From Planctomycetaceae bacterium (GTDB lineage: Bacteria; Planctomycetota; Planctomycetia; Planctomycetales; Planctomycetaceae), in contig JABISG010000075.1 of NCBI GenBank assembly GCA_018699955.1, forward strand, positions 62,001 to 126,000: a DNA stretch of 64,000 bases, in the 5' to 3' direction. The position numbers were made by a program, and so were the translations under genes. The notes below the pieces were generated by a model. That model ran no database searches and was not told the DNA's origin. It saw only the letters and a list, made by a program, of their open reading frames with translations. Position 1 is the first letter of the stretch, and each line of letters starts with the position of its first letter. Of this stretch, positions 1-6,763 are shown piece by piece.

Positions 1-77
1 ATTACAAAGAAACAGTCGCCTGGGCAACGCTGTTCGACATGAACTGGCAACTGCCCCGCGCAGAGAAATCCAAGTAA
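1..77 (+). CDS. C-terminal end of an unidentified protein (partial)
   Basis: An open frame runs in from the left edge (codons in phase with position 3) and stops at TAA 75-77. It encodes the last 24 residues of a protein that starts outside the window, ending WQLPRAEKSK. The tail is charged and gives no family assignment. It is on the same strand as the next gene, with a hairpin repeat between them, so this is probably the 3' end of an upstream gene. Too little is visible to say more. Confidence 0.45.
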   Translation, partial: YKETVAWATLFDMNWQLPRAEKSK

Positions 78-80
78 CCC

Positions 81-112
81 AAAGCCCACGGGCAGCGCCC
101 CGTGGGATCAAC
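81..112 (+). repeat. Dispersed hairpin repeat, family 1, copy 1
   Basis: The core is AAAGCCCACGGGC followed by a short spacer and CCCCGTGGGATCA. The arms CCCACGGG and CCCGTGGG can pair. Further copies lie at 3021-3050, 50903-50934 and 53431-53460. It sits four bases after the stop codon of the upstream gene, the position of a REP-like element or terminator-like hairpin; there is no T-tract. Confidence 0.8.
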
Positions 113-172
113 CGTCGCGCGACCGTCATCTGCGAAACCGCAAGCGAACGTCGTCAATCGGAGTAATTCTAC

Positions 173-1234
173 GTGAACATTGCGCCGGAAACTTTGAAAC
201 ACTTCGTCGCGGCGATTTTTGAAGGCGCGAATGTTCCCGCAAATGAAGCCGAGCGCGTCGCCCGCAGTCTGGTCGATTCCAATCTGCGCGGTCACGATTC
301 GCACGGCGTGGTCCGCGTTCGCGATTACGTCAAACAGTTAAGAATGGGCGACCTGAAAGCGGGCGTCGACCTTGAAGTTCTCAACGAAACCGATGCCGCA
401 CTTGCCGCCGATGCGAAACTCGGGTTCGGCATGGTGCAATGCGACCGACTGATCGAACGGTTGATTCCCAAAGCACGCAAACAGGGCATCGCCTGCGGCA
501 CAATGCTGAATGCCGGCCACGTCGGTCGTTTAGGAGAATGGGCCGAGGTGATTGCCGCCGAAGGACTCGCCGGTTTGATCACCGTGAACGATAACGGCGT
601 GTTGCAGTGCGTCGCACCACCCGGCGGAACCGCACCGCGCATCAGCACCAACCCGCTCGCCATCGGCGTGCCGACCGCCAACGGACCGGCCGTGCTGGAC
701 ATCTCGACGTCGTCGGTCGCCAATGGCAAAGTGAAAGTCGCATTAGTCGCCGGCCAACAATGTCCACCCGGCTGGCTGCAGGATGCCGACGGCAACCCGA
801 CAACCGACCCCGCAGTCCGGTTTTCCGATCCGCGCGGCACACTGCTCCCAATGGGGGGCGAGCAGGGTTACAAAGGCTTCGGCCTCGGCCTGTTTCTCGA
901 CCTACTCGTCGGCGGCCTGACCGGCGGCTTCTGCCCACCCGCACCCGAAAATGCCCCCGGAACAAACAACGTGCTGCTTCTAATTTGGGACGCCAAACGA
1001 TTCAGCGGCCACGCCCACTTTCAAACCGAGGTGGACAAGCTACTGGAACACGTTCGCGAGACACCACGCAAACCGGGCGTTGAAGAAATTCGTCTGCCCG
1101 GTGATCGTTCCGAAACCGTAAGAGTCGATCGCAGCGAAAACGGAATCCCACTCGACGACGGCACGTGGGATCGATTAGTGCGCACGGCCGAAGAGTTGGA
1201 CGTCGCAGTACCGTCAGGCGAGCGGGGGGTGTAA
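173..1234 (+). CDS. Ldh family (malate/L-lactate/ureidoglycolate dehydrogenase type) oxidoreductase
   Basis: A 353-residue protein of the NAD(P)-dependent Ldh/MDG family, distinct from classical malate and lactate dehydrogenases. Family landmarks are HDSHGVVRVRDYV near residue 45, NAGHVGRLGEWAE near residue 115, the TNPLAIG stretch, LDISTSSVANGKV, and GGEQGYKGFGLGLFLDLL near residue 225. Enzymes of this family reduce 2-oxoacids or oxidise 2-hydroxyacids in the cytoplasm, and the substrate cannot be told from sequence. The start is GTG, supported by GGAG at 160-163 ten bases upstream. The 3' end overlaps a 30-base repeat that recurs inverted at 1894-1922. Length is normal for the family. Confidence 0.85.
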   Translation: MNIAPETLKHFVAAIFEGANVPANEAERVARSLVDSNLRGHDSHGVVRVRDYVKQLRMGDLKAGVDLEVLNETDAALAADAKLGFGMVQCDRLIERLIPKARKQGIACGTMLNAGHVGRLGEWAEVIAAEGLAGLITVNDNGVLQCVAPPGGTAPRISTNPLAIGVPTANGPAVLDISTSSVANGKVKVALVAGQQCPPGWLQDADGNPTTDPAVRFSDPRGTLLPMGGEQGYKGFGLGLFLDLLVGGLTGGFCPPAPENAPGTNNVLLLIWDAKRFSGHAHFQTEVDKLLEHVRETPRKPGVEEIRLPGDRSETVRVDRSENGIPLDDGTWDRLVRTAEELDVAVPSGERGV

Positions 1235-1246
1235 ACCCCCCTGGTG
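1217..1246 (+). repeat. Left arm of a 30-bp inverted repeat flanking a membrane-protein gene
   Basis: The segment contains GCGGGGGGTGTAAACCCCCC, itself a palindrome. It matches 1894-1922 in inverted orientation at 29 of 30 positions, differing by one G in a homopolymer. The left arm overlaps the last codons and stop of the Ldh gene. The pair brackets the small membrane-protein gene at 1346-1864. Confidence 0.85.
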
Positions 1247-1345
1247 GGTGTAGCGCAAACCGATACACGACGTATTCCATTACGAATCTCCACAATTCGG
1301 CAGAAACATATAAATAAAATTGCCCCTTTAGACCTGAATCAACTG

Positions 1346-1864
1346 ATGAGATACGGTTTTGCTGGTGGTAACTTCGTACTCTTGTTTTGTGTCTCATTCC
1401 CTGACGCTGTCTCCAATCGTCTCAAGTATATCGGGGCTATTGGCGGTGCCAGTGGGGTCTTGACAACCGCAGCACTTTTGGCAGCAACCCTCTTGATTGG
1501 TTCAGTGGTCTATGTGGTTCACCGTGCGCTTCCCTTTCAACTCGCCACCAAGATATTGGCCATACTGACACGCGACGGCACCAATGTAGTCGACCTTGAT
1601 ATTGACCGTTGGAAAAACACAAAGGAGAAGAAGTCCCTGCAACGTGACATGAAGGAATGGGCGGCCCAAGTTCATTTTCTTTATTGTCTTACATGGTCAA
1701 CTGCGTTGGTTCTTCTTGTGGGGTGGTGGGGATCTCTGACTTCGTCTAGATGGCAACCGATTTGTTGGTGGTTATTCCACCTGTATCTTTTTTCTGCCAT
1801 CGTTCATCACTGCCGATATCACGTATGGGAGAGACGTGTTTTCGATGAAGATAACGGGGCATGA
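1346..1864 (+). CDS. Small multipass membrane protein of unknown function
   Basis: Product of 172 residues from ATG 1346; the frame is open back to 1244 and no start has a convincing ribosome site. Two hydrophobic segments lie in the first 70 residues (around FVLLFCVSF and VLTTAALLAATLLIGSVVYVV) and two more around residues 120-155 (TWSTALVLLVGWWG and ICWWLFHLYLFSAIV). A charged cytoplasmic stretch with KNTKEKKSLQRDMKEW lies between the pairs. I do not recognise the family. The gene sits alone between two inverted 30-base repeats and between convergent neighbours, which suggests it is an inserted or mobile passenger. Confidence 0.6.
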   Translation: MRYGFAGGNFVLLFCVSFPDAVSNRLKYIGAIGGASGVLTTAALLAATLLIGSVVYVVHRALPFQLATKILAILTRDGTNVVDLDIDRWKNTKEKKSLQRDMKEWAAQVHFLYCLTWSTALVLLVGWWGSLTSSRWQPICWWLFHLYLFSAIVHHCRYHVWERRVFDEDNGA

Positions 1865-1893
1865 AACGCGTTTTCTCGCCGATCCGCCAAACT

Positions 1894-1922
1894 CACCAGG
1901 GGGTTTACACCCCCCGCTCGCC
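1894..1922 (-). repeat. Right arm of the 30-bp inverted repeat
   Basis: Reverse complement of 1217-1246 apart from one base deletion in a G run. It abuts the stop codon of the minus-strand OleA-type gene at 1923-1925, so both arms sit exactly at the 3' ends of the genes that converge on the enclosed membrane-protein gene. Confidence 0.85.
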
Positions 1923-2981
1923 TTAATCACGCGATTCCCACTCGATGCCGAGCAGGATTGCGTTCAGGCCGCTGCCGATGCCTAACAGGGCGACCTGGTC
2001 GCCGGGGGTGACGTGGCCTTGTTCGATTCCTAACGCGGCTGCCATCGGCAAAGCGGCGGCGCCGGTGTTGCCGAGAGTTTCGACGGTGGGAAAATCGAGT
2101 TGCGGGGGAATCGCCAACCGGTCGAGTAACATCTTGCGGTGAGCGCGGCCGACCTGGTGCGTGAAAACTTTATCGACGTCGGTCTGGCTCCAGCCGGTTT
2201 TGTCCAGGAATACGGGCCAGGCTTGTTCGGCAAGATCGATGCCGGCGTGCAATAGCGCTTCGGAATCGGTTTGCATACGTGGGCGGTCGTCACCGTGGGC
2301 GGCCGCTTCCACACCGCCGGCACACAAATTGTGGCTGCTGGTTTCGGCCATGAAGACTCCGCCGCGCAAACGGTTATTACGGCGACTGAGTTTGCGGTCG
2401 CATAACACCACCGCGGCAGAACCCGAACCAATGGTAAGCGAGGCAAAAGCCGGTTTGATGTTTTGACGTGTCAGCGATTCGTCATTAAGCAGCGAGTCGA
2501 TTGTTCCCTCGACCAGCGGGCGTCCGATTTCGGTGCCGACGACAACGCCGGCGCGAATGCGGCCCATTTCAATCAGGTCAGCGACGATCAGCATGCCGTT
2601 GATAATGCCGAGGCAGGCATTGCTCACGTCGAGCACCATTGCCGAGTTCGGCAACCCCACAGCATGATGCACACCGCTGGCGGTCGCCGGCTCCATCTGA
2701 TCGCGACAAACCGACCCGTGAATGAGCGCGCCGAAGTGTCGCTTGTCGATGCCGGATGCCGCAACCGCATCGGCGGCCGTCTGCGCGCTGATCTCACCGG
2801 GCAACGTACCACGATCGAAGAACCGCCGCTCGCTGATACCGGACATCAACTCCAACCGGCCGGCAGGAAGACCGAGGCGTTCGTAAACCGGCGAGAGTTG
2901 CTCTTCAATCTCGTCGGACGTCACAACGTGCGGCGGCAACGTGCAGGCAAATGTTTCAACCGAGACGTGCTGATATCGCAT
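1923..2981 (-). CDS. oleA: OleA-type 3-oxoacyl-ACP synthase III family protein (long-chain olefin pathway)
   Basis: A 352-residue thiolase-fold protein. The FabH/OleA catalytic triad is visible: Cys123 in DVSNACLG, His275 in FTHQVG and Asn305 in LGNTGAA. Glu97 in DQMEPATA lies exactly 26 residues before the Cys, the spacing of Glu117 and Cys143 in Xanthomonas OleA, and it is not a FabH feature. His to Asn spacing of 30 also matches OleA. The tail LLGIGSGLNAILLGIEW fits the family. OleA condenses two fatty acyl-CoAs head to head into a beta-ketoacid, the first step to long-chain olefins. The partner genes oleB, oleC and oleD are not in this window. A biosynthetic KAS III role is the alternative. 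Confidence 0.78.
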   Translation of the reverse strand: MRYQHVSVETFACTLPPHVVTSDEIEEQLSPVYERLGLPAGRLELMSGISERRFFDRGTLPGEISAQTAADAVAASGIDKRHFGALIHGSVCRDQMEPATASGVHHAVGLPNSAMVLDVSNACLGIINGMLIVADLIEMGRIRAGVVVGTEIGRPLVEGTIDSLLNDESLTRQNIKPAFASLTIGSGSAAVVLCDRKLSRRNNRLRGGVFMAETSSHNLCAGGVEAAAHGDDRPRMQTDSEALLHAGIDLAEQAWPVFLDKTGWSQTDVDKVFTHQVGRAHRKMLLDRLAIPPQLDFPTVETLGNTGAAALPMAAALGIEQGHVTPGDQVALLGIGSGLNAILLGIEWESRD

Positions 2982-3020
2982 GTTTGAAAGTCAAGAGTTC
3001 AGAGCTAAGAGTCCAGAGTC

Positions 3021-3050
3021 AAAGCCCACGGGCCGCGCCCCGTGGGACCG
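3021..3050 (+). repeat. Dispersed hairpin repeat, family 1, copy 2
   Basis: Same AAAGCCCACGGGC ... CCCCGTGGGA hairpin as at 81-112, with the loop changed to CGCG. It lies upstream of the oleA-type start and downstream of the small minus-strand gene, whose stop is at 3128. Confidence 0.8.
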
Positions 3051-3127
3051 TATCGGGTCAAAAGCAACAGAAGCCCGGCCTTTTCGGAAAGACCGAGCTT
3101 CCGGGATGTCTATTGACCAGCGTCGTT

Positions 3128-3337
3128 TCAGACGCTGGCGGTCGCGTTTGCCGGCGCAGAGCCGTTCAACTGTGACACCAACGATTCAACCTCTTGCAAT
3201 CGCTCGCTGCGTTCTTGCTTCGAGGTCGGTGTGGGGTCAATCATTTCCAGCAAAATATCGCTGTGGACAAACCGCAGACCGCGCAACAATAAGTCGCGCT
3301 CATTCGGGTTCAGGCCGACATTCATAGTTTCGTTCAT
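3128..3337 (-). CDS. Small protein of unknown function (69 aa)
   Basis: From ATG 3337 the product is a 69-residue soluble, mainly helical protein beginning MNETMNVGLNPNERDLLLRG. The start is chosen because AGGA lies eight bases upstream (GCAGGATTGTCCCC then ATG); the frame extends further upstream without a better signal. No cysteines or membrane segments. It contains LRFVHSDILLEM and ends in a low-complexity NGSAPANATASV. Family not recognised. Codon pattern and ribosome site support a real gene. Confidence 0.55.
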   Translation of the reverse strand: MNETMNVGLNPNERDLLLRGLRFVHSDILLEMIDPTPTSKQERSERLQEVESLVSQLNGSAPANATASV

Positions 3338-4061
3338 GGGGACAATCCTGCGAAAAGAACCGAGATGTTCCAGTCGGGTCAACCACAGAGACATCCTGTC
3401 CGCTGTCGTGATTTGGGTTCAGTAAAAAACGGTCTTCGCCCCGCCCCGGTTGCTCCTTGCATTCGGTTTGCTGGCGTTCGATATTGCCGACCGAAGCGGC
3501 AGGCAAATCTATCTCATAATCCTACTAGACGCCGTCGTGCTTCTCAACGTATTCCCCAAAAATCGGGGCAAAAACAGGGGGTACCCGAACCGCAGCCACC
3601 GGTCGGGCAAGCTGTGCCGCCGGCCCGTCGCCGTCAGTATCGGCACAGACATCGCGAGTGAACCTCAGGGAAGAACGCCGCGACACCGGCCGACATGCGA
3701 CAGTGCTGGCTGGCTCTACATTGTAACTCCTGTGGACGAATTGCAATTTTGCTCCTGCCATTGGTTGTCGGTGGCGCTACTCCAGGGCTGAAATCCCGGC
3801 GGATGGGCTGCCTTACGCCGGATCGTGCTACTGCAAGTCATTCGAAGCGAATTCCGTGCCAACCGGCTCTCTGGTTGCATCGGACCGGCTTATACACACC
3901 CTGTTCCGCAGCCCTCATTTCTAGATCCGTCGAAAGTCGCGGTTGCACGCCGATCGAGTTGAACGTACAGTTATGTACACTTTGTTCGGGAGTTGGTCGG
4001 GTGGCCAACACGAGCCGATCAAAGCCGCTAATGAATCCTACAGAAACACGGGGGGACGATC
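3338..4061. other. 724-bp stretch without a supported gene
   Basis: Three overlapping open frames of about 100-125 codons exist on the plus strand here (3365-3661, 3450-3791, 3695-4075). None has a ribosome site, a recognisable domain or a plausible composition, and they are read from mutually overlapping frames. The right end contains the palindrome at 3965-3978 and presumably the promoter of the DUF488/Mom-like/ParB cassette. Confidence 0.5.
3965..3978. promoter_or_regulatory. Palindromic candidate operator upstream of the modification cassette
   Basis: GTACA and TGTAC are perfect inverted half-sites separated by GTTA, about 85 bases upstream of the first gene of the cassette. An operator is plausible from position and symmetry only; no regulator is identifiable and a chance palindrome cannot be excluded. 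Confidence 0.3.
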
Positions 4062-4478
4062 ATGTTCACGAGTGACTTTGCCAATCTGAAGAAACTTCCG
4101 ACTGATCTGGAACCTGTTGCGATATCGCGCGGGACGCCACGCGGATATCGGGGACGCAGCGTCAAGGCCCTTGCTCCCACTTGGGCCATGCTGAAACTGC
4201 CACGCGAAGAATACGACAAGCAATTTGACGCCATATTAGAGGGGTTGGATGCCCGGCAGATGTTCGACGAACTGGGCGACTCTGCCGTATTGCTTTGTTG
4301 GGAGGCGGCGGGTCACTGGTGCCATCGACGACGGGTTGCCGAATGGTTTGAGCAGGAACTGGGTGTCACGGTTTCGGAGTTCGGATTCACGCGAGAGGAA
4401 GTGTCGCCGTACGTCGAGATGCCTGCGGCACCGGAGAAAAAGAAAACGCGGCGAGTTTCCAAACGATCGAAAGAATGA
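4062..4478 (+). CDS. DUF488-family protein
   Basis: A 138-residue protein matching the DUF488 pattern: N-terminal TSDFANLKKLP, then AISRGTPRGYRG and APTWAMLKLPREEYDKQFD, and the diagnostic LLCWEAAGHWCHRRRVAEWF near residues 77-96 with Cys, His and Arg positions typical of the family. DUF488 has no established biochemical role; it often occurs in phage and mobile DNA. The C-terminus is Lys/Arg-rich (KKKTRRVSKRSK), consistent with nucleic acid contact. It is the first gene of a three-gene cassette, nine bases ahead of the methyltransferase/Mom-like gene, so co-transcription is likely. Confidence 0.75.
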   Translation: MFTSDFANLKKLPTDLEPVAISRGTPRGYRGRSVKALAPTWAMLKLPREEYDKQFDAILEGLDARQMFDELGDSAVLLCWEAAGHWCHRRRVAEWFEQELGVTVSEFGFTREEVSPYVEMPAAPEKKKTRRVSKRSKE

Positions 4479-4487
4479 GGAAAAGGA

Positions 4488-5906
4488 ATGTTTCAAGGGG
4501 TTGTTCATGCGAACGCACGCAAGATCATTGCCAGATACATCGAGCGCTTGCCGCGCAACGTACACATCATAGGCAGTGGTAATTTCAGTATCGAAACGAC
4601 ACTTCGAGCCAACGGCTATCGTGGAACAATCACTGGCTGCGACATCAGCCTCTATTCGTGTGTGTTAGGTACGTATCTGGCGGGCGGCAACATTTCGGTC
4701 GTATTGAATTCAATCGAATTCCCGGAGTTGATGGCGTTAGAATCACACTTGGGAGATTCCGAGGGCAACGCGGCCGCGGTGGCGGTCGCGTTGCAAACGC
4801 TCCGGTTCCGCAAGCGCGACAATCACTACAAGCGCCGAATGTACAATGCACACATTCGGCGTCTCGATGCGCTCTGCGAAGAGACCCGTCACAAATTGCG
4901 ACAGAAGCACTTGGTTGTTCGACTTGACGACTTCCATGCGTTGGATGGCTGGCAGAGAGTCGCGGAGATTCCGTCTGGAGACGATCACGCAATCGTAACA
5001 TTCCCGCCGACCTACTCAGGTGGATACGAGCGGTTGTACGCAGAATTGGAACGAGCATTTCACTGGGAGCGGCCCGAGTATCAAGATCTGTCCGATATCG
5101 CTGAAATTGCCAGGGGTGTGGCTGCGCGATCTGGACCCTGGATTATCGGTACCGAACAACCAACCGCTGAACTCGAACGGGAGGTCGGTGAGCCGATCGC
5201 GCTCAGCCCGCGGGGATCGGCAGTCAACATCTCTTTGTATTCAAATATCCCAACTCTCAACGCACAGCTGATTCGAAGACGGGTCAACACTCAAAAGAGA
5301 AACTGGGTCCGTCTCACGGAGAGCGACACAATCGACGAATCGTCACTGCTGAGTGTTCATGCCATTTCCAAGCCAGAAGCAAATCACATTCGAGCAGTTT
5401 ATGGCAGTGTCGATATCCAGCAATCCGATGCGCCATTTTGCTATGCCGTGGCAGTCGATGGCAATCTGCTTGGCCTGCTGATGTTTGCGCCCGACGTGCG
5501 GCCTCGCCCACCTCAGGTTGATGTTGGCGACCGCGAGGGTGTGTACTTGATGTGTGATCTCGCAGTATCGAGCGAACGTTACCACCGACTGGGAAAGCTG
5601 ATTCTGATGGTCGCCCGAAGCGAGGAAATGCGGCGGGAGTTGGAGAATCGACTGGTCCGGCGACTGACGTGGGCTGTCACCACGGCGTTCTCGCGATACC
5701 CAGAAAGTATGAAGTATCGAGGCGTGTTTCGTCGCTTCTCAAGAGTGCGGCTCGAAAATGGAATGTACAAGTTGAACTATTTTTCCCGATTGGGTGAACA
5801 GTCCCTGAGAGAGGTTTTGAGAGAATGGATAAGACGCTTTCGGACGGATTCAACGGACGGCTTACCGAAGTCTCACAGTTGCTGTTTGGAGAAAAGGCGA
5901 AACTGA
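4488..5906 (+). CDS. Fusion of adenine-methyltransferase-like and Mom-like acyltransferase domains
   Basis: A 472-residue two-domain protein. Residues about 20-225 resemble putative antirestriction adenine methyltransferases: a glycine-rich SAM-type loop IIGSGNFS at 27-34, an acidic residue in TGCDIS at 52, and a motif-IV equivalent FPPTYSGGY at 172-180 in place of DPPY. Residues about 280-435 look like the GNAT-type acyltransferase of the phage Mu Mom kind, with GVYLMCDLAVSSERYHRLGK at 351-370 and TTAFSRYPESMKYRG at 398-412. Mom proteins modify N6 of adenine in DNA to block restriction. A strong AGGAAAAGGA precedes ATG 4488. The 3' end overlaps the next gene by 82 bases. No phage structural genes are nearby. 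The role is inferred, and catalysis by the divergent FPPTY motif is uncertain. Confidence 0.7.
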   Translation: MFQGVVHANARKIIARYIERLPRNVHIIGSGNFSIETTLRANGYRGTITGCDISLYSCVLGTYLAGGNISVVLNSIEFPELMALESHLGDSEGNAAAVAVALQTLRFRKRDNHYKRRMYNAHIRRLDALCEETRHKLRQKHLVVRLDDFHALDGWQRVAEIPSGDDHAIVTFPPTYSGGYERLYAELERAFHWERPEYQDLSDIAEIARGVAARSGPWIIGTEQPTAELEREVGEPIALSPRGSAVNISLYSNIPTLNAQLIRRRVNTQKRNWVRLTESDTIDESSLLSVHAISKPEANHIRAVYGSVDIQQSDAPFCYAVAVDGNLLGLLMFAPDVRPRPPQVDVGDREGVYLMCDLAVSSERYHRLGKLILMVARSEEMRRELENRLVRRLTWAVTTAFSRYPESMKYRGVFRRFSRVRLENGMYKLNYFSRLGEQSLREVLREWIRRFRTDSTDGLPKSHSCCLEKRRN

Positions 5907-6589
5907 CGATAGTCGATCCTCGAAAGCTAATTCTGCTCAAGAAAAACGCGAGGTACATGCAAAAGCCGATGTTCGACCAGCTCACGTCGAATATCGAGCG
6001 AGACGGTTTCCTGTCGAGCGTTCCCCTCTGTCAAGAAAAGGAAGACGGTCGCTTGGAAGTACTGAGCGGCAATCACCGAGTCAAAGCGGCAATTCGAGCG
6101 GACATTTCGCAAATCATGGTGATTGCCATTCCGCAGCAAACAAAGAATCGCAAGGTGGCGATCCAACTCTCACACAACGCGCTTGAGGGACTGGACGATC
6201 ACGACATCCTCGCCGAGTTATGGAATGGACTCGAAAACCTGAACGACCAACTCTACTCGGGTCTCGATACGGAATTCATCAGCAACTTCGATCCTGTGGA
6301 GTTTCACGGTTTCTCTGCCGCTCAGCCACAGAGCAAGTGTCTCGTGCTGTGGTTTCTCCCGGAGGAGATCGAATCGATGGATGATCTGCTGTTGGAGGCC
6401 GAAGTTGCCGCGGCTGCCGATCGAGTCTATCTAGCGCCAGTCAATCGGTATGAAGAGCTTTTCGAGGCCCTCGTTCAAACCAAGAAATTCCGAAACATCA
6501 AGAACACGAGTGTGGCCTTCATGTGGCTGATGAATCGTCTCATTGACAGGACAGTCTTTGATGGACTCGGCACTGATGATGAGATCTAG
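5825..6589 (+). CDS. ParB/Srx-fold domain protein of the modification cassette
   Basis: A 254-residue protein with an N-terminal ParB-like domain: VDPRKLILLKKNARYM at 30-45, DQLTSNIERDGFLSSVPLC at 51-69, and the catalytic or nucleotide-binding style LEVLSGNHRVKAA at 78-89. There is no helix-turn-helix or CTP-type ParB architecture like the chromosomal ParB at 33457-34398. Such domains occur as nucleases, CTPases and, in phages, beside Mom-like and other DNA-modifying enzymes. The C-terminal part (LWFLPEEIESMDDLLLEAE onwards) is not recognised. It begins inside the 3' end of the Mom-like gene, so translational coupling is likely. Function as a DNA-targeting or nucleotide-handling partner is inference. 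Confidence 0.72.
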   Translation: MDKTLSDGFNGRLTEVSQLLFGEKAKLTIVDPRKLILLKKNARYMQKPMFDQLTSNIERDGFLSSVPLCQEKEDGRLEVLSGNHRVKAAIRADISQIMVIAIPQQTKNRKVAIQLSHNALEGLDDHDILAELWNGLENLNDQLYSGLDTEFISNFDPVEFHGFSAAQPQSKCLVLWFLPEEIESMDDLLLEAEVAAAADRVYLAPVNRYEELFEALVQTKKFRNIKNTSVAFMWLMNRLIDRTVFDGLGTDDEI

Positions 6590-6763
6590 TTGGCAGTCGC
6601 CAAGAAACGAATCGAACATTTGCTCCTCAAGATTCTTCGGCGTAACAGTCAGTCGTTACTGCACAACTTGTTTCCTCCCGCGTGGCGGGTTAGCTTCGAG
6701 TGTTGGAAAAGTTCTTGCCCGATGCGCCTGGAGGTCCCGTTGTGTTCAAATCTGATTGTCTGA
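6590..6763 (+). pseudogene. Possible truncated gene remnant directly after the ParB-like gene
   Basis: A TTG codon follows the ParB-like stop without a gap and opens a 57-codon frame starting AVAKKRIEHLLLKILRRNSQ. This resembles the N-terminus of a small DNA-binding or terminase-small-subunit-like protein before it turns into compositionally odd sequence (PPAWRVSFECWKSS) that runs across the start of the sulfatase. It could be the stub of a fourth cassette gene lost by deletion. The evidence is only the residue pattern and the stop-start junction. Confidence 0.25.

Noticed and set aside
3450..3791. 113-codon plus-strand frame in the gap before the DUF488 gene
   Set aside because: No ribosome site, no domain, overlaps other equally open frames; the hydrophobic start is short and isolated.
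3965..3978. LexA/SOS box reading of the GTACA-TGTAC palindrome
   Set aside because: The half-site spacing does not fit the LexA consensus forms I know, and no SOS gene follows; kept only as a generic palindrome.
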